Source of the DNA: Arthrobacter sp. ov407
GTDB lineage: Bacteria; Actinomycetota; Actinomycetes; Actinomycetales; Micrococcaceae
DNA length: 64,000 nt
Assembly (NCBI RefSeq): GCF_900102895.1
Contig: NZ_FNGD01000001.1
Coordinates: 337,881-401,880, forward strand
Reading direction: 5' to 3'
Position 1 is the first letter of the stretch; every line of letters begins with the position of its first letter. This document shows positions 58,155 to 64,000 of the stretch, in pieces. The translations under genes were made by a program, and so were the position numbers. The notes beneath the pieces are model-generated. The model did no database searches and was not told the origin of the DNA. It worked only from the letters and a program-made list of their open reading frames with translations.

Positions 58155-60056
58155 CTACGAGGTGGTCACCGAGGTGTCGTCGACGAAGAAGTACGTCTTG
58201 AGCGAGGAGTCCTCCACGCCGAGGAACCGCAGCGTGACGCTCTTGCCCTTGAACGAGGACAGATCCAGGGTCTTCAGCACATAACCGGTGGACTTGTTCA
58301 GGTTCGAGTAGGTGGCCAGGGTGGTCGTGACGCCGCCGCTGATGGCCTGGACCTTCAGGGTGTCGTAGGCGCTTCCGGTGGTGGTCTCATCGGTCAGCGT
58401 CTTGAGGTAGAAGGACATGCTGGAAGCGGTGACGGAGGACGGGATGGCGATGGTCTGGTCCAGCGTGTACGACGTCGACTGTCCCCAGCCGTTCAGCCCG
58501 GCGAAGCCGCTGCCGGTGCGGGCGTTGGTTCCGGTTTCAAAGGTGTCGGCGTGGTCGGAGGTCCAGGACGCCGAGCCACTCTCGAATCCGGGGTTCAGCA
58601 GCAGGTTTCCCGACGGTGGCGGGGTGGTCCCGCCCAGCAGCCCCATGGTGGCTGTGGCATCCGAGAGGCCGGCGCCGCAGCCCTTGGTGCAGCCGCCCGG
58701 CATTGCCCGGGTGCCCTGCCGGAGCGTCGACTCGACCTGGGCCGGGGTGAGGGCGGGGGACTTGGACTTCATCAGGGCGACGAGTCCGGCGACGTGCGGT
58801 GTCGCCATCGAAGTGCCCTGGTAGCTGGCGTAGCCCGCCCCGCCCGGGGTCGTGGTTCCGGTGTTGATCGTGGAGAGGATGCCGCCGCCGCTGACGCTGG
58901 TGTCGCCTCCCGGAGCCGTCAGGTCCACGGCCGCGCCGAAGTTGGAGTAGTAGGAGAGGGTGCCGCTCGGGTTGCTGGCGGCGACGGTCACCACCGAGTT
59001 GCAGTTGGCCGGGCGGAAACCGGAGGAGTCCTGGTTGCTGTTGCCGGCAGCCACCACCACGGTGGTGCCGCGCGACACGGCGGAGTCGATGGCGGCCTGG
59101 TAGGTGGTGCCGCAGGCGCCGGAGCCGCCCAGGCTCATGTTGATGACCTTGGCCGGATTGGCGTTGGCGGGGATCCCGGAGACGGTGCCGCCGGAGGCCC
59201 AGATGATGGCGTCAGCGATGTCAGAGAGGGACCCGCCGCACTTGGCCAGGACTCGGACCGGCAGGACCTTGGCATTGGGCGCCACCCCGGCGACGCCGGT
59301 GGCGTTGCCTGCCACGGCGGCGATGGTGCCGGCGACGTGGGTGCCGTGCCAGGAGGAGTTGGAGGCTGCGGTCTGCCCGCATTCGCCGGCCGCATACCAG
59401 TCGCCCTGGTCCTGGGCGTTGGCATCCCTGCCGTTGCCGTCGCGGGCCGCGGTGGCATCCGAGACGAAGTCGTAGCCCGGCAGCACGTTGCTGTCCAGCT
59501 CCGGGTGCGCCGTGATGCCGGTGTCGATCACGGCGACCGTGGAGCCGGAGCCGGTGGCGACGTCCCAGGCGCCGGGGATGCGCATGCCGTTGGCCGCGGT
59601 GAAGTCCCATTGCTCGGCGTAGCGGGAGTCGTTGGGCGTCAGCACCGCCGTCATGCGGGCATCGGGTTCGACGGCGTCGACGGCCCCGGAGGCGGCGATC
59701 TCGTTCATGAAGTCTGTGGCGGCCTGGTCCGACAAGGGCTTGTCGGAAGCGATCAGGGTTCCTCCGGTGGCCAGGGCGCGGAGCTCCTGCACGCTCACCC
59801 CCTGCTGCCTAGCGGCCTTGCCCCAGGCGTTCGCGCGGCCGCTGCGGGTGGCGTTGCCAGGGGTCTTCTTGAAGCTGACGATGAACTGCGTGTACGCCTC
59901 GCCGGCGTTGACCTCCGGCGCCGGGACATTCTCCGAGGCAACCGGTCCGGTGCCGGGGGCGGCGAGCACCGGGGTGACGGCGAGGGTCATGGTGCCGACG
60001 ACGGCGGCCAGCGACAGGGCCAGGATGCGGGACTTCCTGAGTGATGCACTTCCCAT
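58155..60056 (-). CDS. Secreted subtilisin-like serine protease (S8) with C-terminal domain
   Basis: A 633-residue pre-pro-protease. The signal peptide is about 1-33 (ILALSLAAVVGTMTLAVTPVLA). An inhibitor-I9-like propeptide (about 55-140) precedes the S8 domain. The triad is visible: Asp178 (VIDTGI), His237 (HGTHVAG) and Ser416 (GTSMATPHVAG), with oxyanion Asn in VVVAAGNSN. Four Cys pairs are possible. From about residue 485 a beta-rich domain (LLLNPGFESGSASW...) resembles a carbohydrate-binding module and may anchor it to cell wall or polymer. It has its own promoter region at 60.17 kb. Confidence 0.93.
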   Translation of the reverse strand: MGSASLRKSRILALSLAAVVGTMTLAVTPVLAAPGTGPVASENVPAPEVNAGEAYTQFIVSFKKTPGNATRSGRANAWGKAARQQGVSVQELRALATGGTLIASDKPLSDQAATDFMNEIAASGAVDAVEPDARMTAVLTPNDSRYAEQWDFTAANGMRIPGAWDVATGSGSTVAVIDTGITAHPELDSNVLPGYDFVSDATAARDGNGRDANAQDQGDWYAAGECGQTAASNSSWHGTHVAGTIAAVAGNATGVAGVAPNAKVLPVRVLAKCGGSLSDIADAIIWASGGTVSGIPANANPAKVINMSLGGSGACGTTYQAAIDSAVSRGTTVVVAAGNSNQDSSGFRPANCNSVVTVAASNPSGTLSYYSNFGAAVDLTAPGGDTSVSGGGILSTINTGTTTPGGAGYASYQGTSMATPHVAGLVALMKSKSPALTPAQVESTLRQGTRAMPGGCTKGCGAGLSDATATMGLLGGTTPPPSGNLLLNPGFESGSASWTSDHADTFETGTNARTGSGFAGLNGWGQSTSYTLDQTIAIPSSVTASSMSFYLKTLTDETTTGSAYDTLKVQAISGGVTTTLATYSNLNKSTGYVLKTLDLSSFKGKSVTLRFLGVEDSSLKTYFFVDDTSVTTS

Positions 60057-60166
60057 GGGGTCTGCTTTCTATAACCGGGCATTGCGGAATGCCCGGAATG
60101 GGGTGTGGAGGCCGCCGGGCGAAACCCCCCGGCCAGCCGAAAGCAAACGTAAGGGCATTTTCAGGT

Positions 60167-60194
60167 TTTGTAAACTATTGACAAAACATGTCAA
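60167..60194 (-). promoter_or_regulatory. Promoter of the subtilase gene with overlapping palindrome
   Basis: On the minus strand TTGACA (60194-60189) and TACAAA (60172-60167) are separated by 16 bases. The -35 hexamer is one arm of TTGACA-AAACA-TGTCAA (60178-60194), a symmetric site that could bind a dimeric repressor. The remaining ~285-bp gap to guaB3 is GC-rich near 60230-60300 and holds no gene. Confidence 0.5.
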
Positions 60195-60341
60195 GTCGGG
60201 GTGGACTATCGATTAAATTGGGGCAACGCCGGGCGCTTTCCGCCGGGGCGGCGGCGCCCTCCGCCGCGCCGTTTGCCCCGCCCCCAGCCTTGGGGTGCGG
60301 CCAAATGCCGGGTCAATGGCAGGGTCAAGTAAAGTGGGGAC

Positions 60342-61478
60342 GTGACTTACGAGATTGAGATTGGCCGAGGCAAGCGTGGGCGTCGTGCCTACTCCCTGGA
60401 TGACATTGCGATCGTCCCCAACCGGCGCACACGTGACCCCAAGGACGTCTCCGTCTCCTGGCAGATCGATGCCTACAAGTTCGACATGCCGGTCATCGCG
60501 GCGCCGATGGATTCGGCCATGTCGCCGGAAACCGTCATCGCCCTGGGCCGCCTCGGCGGACTCGGCGTGCTCGACCTCGAAGGCCTGTGGACCAGGTACG
60601 AGAACCCGCAGTCCGTGCTGGACGAGATCGGAGGCCTCGCGGATGAGACCAACAGCCCCGCCGTCACCCGGCGCATGCAGGAGCTCTACCAGGCGCCGAT
60701 CCAGCCCGAGCTGATCACCTCGCGCCTCGCCGAGATCCGCGCCGCCGGCGTCACGGTGGCCGGCTCCCTGACCCCGCAGCGCACGCAGGAACACTACAAG
60801 ACCGTGGTGGCCGCCGGCGTCGACATCTTCGTCATCCGCGGAACCACGGTCTCGGCCGAGCACGTCTCCAAGGACCACGAGCCGCTGAACCTTAAGCAGT
60901 TCATCTACGAACTCGACGTGCCCGTGATCGTCGGCGGGGCCGCCGGCTACACCCCGGCGCTGCACCTGATGCGCACCGGTGCCGCCGGCGTGCTGGTCGG
61001 CTTCGGCGGCGGAGCCACCACCACCACCCGCCGCGCCCTGGGCATCCACTCGCCGATGGCCTCCGCCATCTCCGACGTCGCGGCCGCCCGCCGCGACTAC
61101 ATGGACGAGTCCGGCGGACGCTACGTCCATGTGATCGCCGACGGCGGCATGGGATCCTCCGGTGACATCGTCAAGGCCATCGCCATGGGCGCTGACGCCG
61201 TGATGCTGGGCAGCGCCCTGGCCCGCGCCGACGAAGCCCCCGGCAAGGGCTGGCACTGGGGCCAGGAAGCACACCACCTCGAACTGCCCCGCGGCGACAG
61301 GGTCAACGTGGGAACGGTGGGCCCGCTCGAAGAGGTCCTGTTCGGGCCCGGCCACCACACCAACGGCACCTCCAACCTCGTCGGCGCGCTGCGCCGTTCG
61401 ATGGCAACCACCGGCTACTCGGACCTGAAGGAATTCCAGCGCGTCGACGTCGTCGTCTCGCCGTACGCCGGCAACTGA
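60342..61478 (+). CDS. guaB3: GuaB3 family IMP dehydrogenase-related protein
   Basis: A 378-residue protein of the actinobacterial GuaB3 family. It keeps the IMPDH barrel (DDIAIVPNRRTRDPKDVSVS, APMDSAMSPETVIALG, ADGGMGSSGDIVKAIAMGADAVMLG) but lacks the CBS domains. The catalytic Cys loop is replaced (VLVGFGGGATTTTRRALG has no Cys), so IMPDH activity is doubtful. TAAAGT lies 6 bases before the GTG at 60342, so it is probably leaderless. Confidence 0.93.
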   Translation: MTYEIEIGRGKRGRRAYSLDDIAIVPNRRTRDPKDVSVSWQIDAYKFDMPVIAAPMDSAMSPETVIALGRLGGLGVLDLEGLWTRYENPQSVLDEIGGLADETNSPAVTRRMQELYQAPIQPELITSRLAEIRAAGVTVAGSLTPQRTQEHYKTVVAAGVDIFVIRGTTVSAEHVSKDHEPLNLKQFIYELDVPVIVGGAAGYTPALHLMRTGAAGVLVGFGGGATTTTRRALGIHSPMASAISDVAAARRDYMDESGGRYVHVIADGGMGSSGDIVKAIAMGADAVMLGSALARADEAPGKGWHWGQEAHHLELPRGDRVNVGTVGPLEEVLFGPGHHTNGTSNLVGALRRSMATTGYSDLKEFQRVDVVVSPYAGN

Positions 61479-61570
61479 ACGCCACACTGGCGGTTGGTTG
61501 GCCCTGCCCATCCGGGAAACTTGGACGTAGTCTGGTGCCCTACGAGGTTTGATCCGGATGGAGGCGTGAC

Positions 61571-63322
61571 ATGAACAGTTTTGCCGGCGGTTCTGCCGTG
61601 ACCGGAGGTGCCCTTGGGCCTGCGGAACGCGAGGCTTCAATCACTGTGCTCAGGGGCAGTGCCGCCCCCGGCAAAGAGCTCGACATCCTGATCGTGGGCG
61701 GAGGCATCGTGGGCGCCGGCGCCGCCCTCGACGCGGTCACCCGAGGGCTCAGCGTAGGTATTGTCGAGGCGAATGACTGGGCAGCCGGGACGTCGTCGCG
61801 TTCCTCGAAGCTCATCCACGGTGGCCTCCGGTACCTCGAAATGCTCGACTTCGGACTGGTCAAAGAGGCACTGCACGAACGCGGCCTCATTCTCTCCGTG
61901 CTGGCACCCCACCTGGCCCGGCCGGTCCCGTTCCTGTACCCGCTCCACAAACCGTTCCTGGAACGGCCCTACATCGGCGCCGGAATCGCCCTTTACGACG
62001 CGATGTCCATCACCGGCGGGCACAGCCGCGGCGTCCCCTTCCACAAACACCTGAGTCGGCGCGGAACCCTGCGCGCCGCCCCCAGCCTCAAGGACGACGC
62101 CTTCGTCGGGTCCATCCGCTACTACGACGGGCAAGTTGACGACGCCAAGTACGTCGCGAACCTCGTGCGGACCGCGGCGCACTACGGCGCCCACGCGGTC
62201 AACCAGATGTCGGTTGTGGATTTCGTGCGCGAAGGCGAGCGCGTGGTCGGCGCCAAGGTGGTCAATCACGAGGACGGCTCCAGCTTCAACATCCGGGCCA
62301 AGCAGGTCATCAACGCCACCGGAGTCTGGACCGACGAAACCCAGGCCATGGTGACAGACCGCGGACAGCTCAAGGTGCGGGCCTCCAAGGGCATCCACCT
62401 CGTGGTGCCCCGTGACCGGATCCAGTCCACGGTGGGGCTGATCCTGCGGACCGAGAAATCCGTCCTGTTCGTGATCCCTTGGGGCAGGCACTGGATCATC
62501 GGGACCACGGATACTGACTGGCACCTCGACAAGGCCCACCCGGCGGCCTCCAGCAAGGACATCGACTATCTGCTGGAGCACGTCAACAAGGTCCTCAAGC
62601 GCCCGCTGACCCGCGAGGACGTCGAGGGCGTCTATGCGGGGCTGCGTCCGCTGCTGGCCGGGGAAAGCGATTCCACCGCGAAGCTGTCCCGGGAACACGT
62701 GGTGGCCCACCCCGTGCCGGGGCTCGTAGTGGTGGCAGGCGGGAAATGGACCACCTACCGGGTCATGGCCAAGGATGCGGTCGACGAGGCAACGCGCAGC
62801 ATGGACGAGCGCGTCCCGCCCAGCTGCACGGAGTCGATCCCGCTGCTCGGCGCGAGCGGTTTCAAGGCCGCGTGGAACCAGCGGAACCGGATGGCTGAGG
62901 AGACCGGCGTCCACGTGGCCCGGATCGAACACCTGCTCAACCGGTACGGCGCCATGACTCCTGAGGTGCTGGCGCTCATCGCCGACAGCCCGGAACTGGC
63001 CGAGCCGCTGCCCGGCGCGGACGACTATCTGGCCGCCGAAGCTGTCTACGCGGCCTCGCACGAGGGCGCCCGCCATATCCAGGATGTCCTGACCCGCCGG
63101 ACACGGATTTCGATTGAGGCGTGGGACCGCGGTGTGTCCGCTGCTCCGGTAGTCGCTAAACTAGTGGGAGACGTTCTCGGCTGGAGTGATGCGCAGCGCG
63201 AGGGCGAAATCAAGCACTATCTGGCCCGGGTTGATGCCGAGCGCCTGAGCCAGCAGCAGCCGGACGACGAATCCGCCGATGCCGCACGGCTGGGCGTGGA
63301 GGACATCACGCCCCTGCGCTGA
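61571..63322 (+). CDS. glpD: Glycerol-3-phosphate dehydrogenase (FAD-dependent)
   Basis: A 583-residue aerobic GlpD that oxidises glycerol-3-P to DHAP at the membrane. The FAD motif is DILIVGGGIVGAGAALDAV, followed by SRSSKLIHGGLRYLEMLDF, INATGVWTDETQAM, KASKGIHLVVPR and YAGLRPLLAG. The C-terminal domain is complete. GGAGGCGTGAC precedes the ATG. A small PTS EIIA gene follows after 89 bases. Confidence 0.96.
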   Translation: MNSFAGGSAVTGGALGPAEREASITVLRGSAAPGKELDILIVGGGIVGAGAALDAVTRGLSVGIVEANDWAAGTSSRSSKLIHGGLRYLEMLDFGLVKEALHERGLILSVLAPHLARPVPFLYPLHKPFLERPYIGAGIALYDAMSITGGHSRGVPFHKHLSRRGTLRAAPSLKDDAFVGSIRYYDGQVDDAKYVANLVRTAAHYGAHAVNQMSVVDFVREGERVVGAKVVNHEDGSSFNIRAKQVINATGVWTDETQAMVTDRGQLKVRASKGIHLVVPRDRIQSTVGLILRTEKSVLFVIPWGRHWIIGTTDTDWHLDKAHPAASSKDIDYLLEHVNKVLKRPLTREDVEGVYAGLRPLLAGESDSTAKLSREHVVAHPVPGLVVVAGGKWTTYRVMAKDAVDEATRSMDERVPPSCTESIPLLGASGFKAAWNQRNRMAEETGVHVARIEHLLNRYGAMTPEVLALIADSPELAEPLPGADDYLAAEAVYAASHEGARHIQDVLTRRTRISIEAWDRGVSAAPVVAKLVGDVLGWSDAQREGEIKHYLARVDAERLSQQQPDDESADAARLGVEDITPLR

Positions 63323-63411
63323 GACCCAGCGCCGGCCGGCCGTGCAGATTAGTACGCTAGTCATTGGACTGCCGGCCGGCGTGCACTGACGCCACTTCGA
63401 AGGGACATCTC

Positions 63412-63900
63412 TTGGCGGAACCACTGGACCGGTACGACGCCGAGCTCACCACACCCGAGATGGTGATCCTCGAAATGGATGCCACGGACAAGCTCGACGC
63501 CACCTCCCAGCTCGCGGAACGCATGCATGCGGCCGGACGGATTTCCGATCTCGAGGGCTTCCTCAAACAGGTCAACGCCAGGGAACACCAGCTCGCCACC
63601 GGCCTGCCCGGCGGCGTGGGCCTGCCCCACGCCCGCAGTGAACTGGTCTCCCAGACCTCCATCGCGGTCGGTATCACGAAGTACGGCAGGGCGCTCGACT
63701 TCGGCGCAACGGACGGCCCCGCCACTGTGATTCTGCTCATCGCCACTCCGGCGAGCTCCTTTTCCGATCACCTCGAAGTTCTCGCGACGCTGGCACGCTC
63801 ACTGTCGAAGGAGTCCTTCCGCGAGTCGCTGCGCCGCGCCTACGACGCCGAAGTGATCGCCGAGCTCATCAATTCCAGCCTGGTGTTCTTCGACCACTAG
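63412..63900 (+). CDS. PTS EIIA domain protein (fructose/mannitol type)
   Basis: A 162-residue stand-alone EIIA phosphocarrier. The phosphorylated His is at about 73 in VGLPHARSELVSQ, and ILLIATPASSFSDHLEVLATLARSL is typical for the fructose-type fold. The TTG at 63412 has AAGGGA upstream. Longer readings have no ribosome-binding site. In many actinobacteria EIIA is separate from EIIBC, and the partner genes would lie to the right. Confidence 0.9.
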   Translation: MAEPLDRYDAELTTPEMVILEMDATDKLDATSQLAERMHAAGRISDLEGFLKQVNAREHQLATGLPGGVGLPHARSELVSQTSIAVGITKYGRALDFGATDGPATVILLIATPASSFSDHLEVLATLARSLSKESFRESLRRAYDAEVIAELINSSLVFFDH

Positions 63901-63905
63901 AGATT

Positions 63906-64000
63906 GGGGCAGGCCCTTTCGTGTCGACTCCGTCGCCACGCAGGGACCCGGCTGCCCCACTCTAGGGGCAGGCCCTTTCGTGTCGACTCCGTCGCCACGC
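63906..64000. repeat. 36-bp direct repeat (59-bp period) at the right edge
   Basis: A 36-base sequence beginning GGGGCAGGCCCTTTCG and ending CGTCGCCACGC occurs at 63906-63941 and again, identical, at 63965-64000, separated by 23 bases. The first copy's GGGGCAG can pair with CTGCCCC at 63952-63958. The array may continue beyond the window. Confidence 0.9.

Noticed and set aside
63906..64000. Transposon end or attachment site
   Set aside because: No integrase, transposase or tRNA is visible. Two direct copies alone are better described as a tandem repeat.

Overview
The window comes from a high-GC Gram-positive actinobacterium, most likely Arthrobacter or Pseudarthrobacter (Micrococcaceae). The grounds are the strong G/C third-position bias, mycothiol genes (an MshA-type glycosyltransferase and Ino1), a GuaB/GuaB3 pair, the trehalose TreY/TreZ route, a His-tailed GroEL1 beside GroES under CIRCE control, many GTG/TTG starts and many apparently leaderless promoters. 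Species cannot be fixed from the sequence alone.

Layout. 1-13,019 (minus strand): two complete or near-complete tight-adherence (Tad/Flp) pilus loci in tandem, each in the order flp, tadE, tadG-like, cpaB, cpaE, cpaF, tadB, tadC. The upstream locus (12,047 to 4,973) is whole and is preceded by a prepilin peptidase. The downstream locus starts with two nearly identical flp genes at 4.2-4.7 kb and runs off the left edge inside cpaF. 13.1-21.8 kb: a conserved housekeeping block, rplM-rpsI-glmM, then vanY-like and coaA on the other strand, then glmS-acpS-nnr. 21.9-39.7 kb: a more variable block with glgX-treY-treZ (trehalose from glycogen), an aldo/keto reductase, ino1, a nuclease-fold hypothetical, fhs, mshA, a GNAT protein, a GH4 glycosidase, a PfkB kinase, an unknown gene and a VOC protein. 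40-44 kb: alr-tsaE-tsaB-rimI-tsaD, a translationally coupled cell-wall/t6A operon. 44.2-48.3 kb: a YbdK-type ligase, an AroE-like dehydrogenase, a THUMP-like methyltransferase and a small membrane protein. 48.8-51 kb: groES-groEL. 51-64 kb: a DUF389 membrane protein, an acyltransferase-3/SGNH protein, guaB, an ABC exporter, a secreted subtilase, guaB3, glpD and a PTS EIIA protein.

The least explained content is intergenic. A family of near-palindromic 10-bp boxes (GGRCATGYCC) occurs about 20 times in only four intergenic spaces (38.5, 39.8, 48.3-48.8 and 58.1 kb). The spacings recur: 32 bp, or 29+40=69 bp. Unrelated sequences elsewhere form arrays with the same design, at 30.7 kb (32-bp period), 32.0 kb (32/31 bp) and 56.1 kb (21 bp). 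Two of these contain a perfect terminator-like hairpin plus extra copies of one arm. Periods near 21 and 32 bp are close to two and three DNA helical turns. A further 36-bp direct repeat (59-bp period) ends the window. I regard this as the best candidate for something undescribed. Its function is unknown.

No rRNA, tRNA, CRISPR array, prophage or insertion sequence was recognised.
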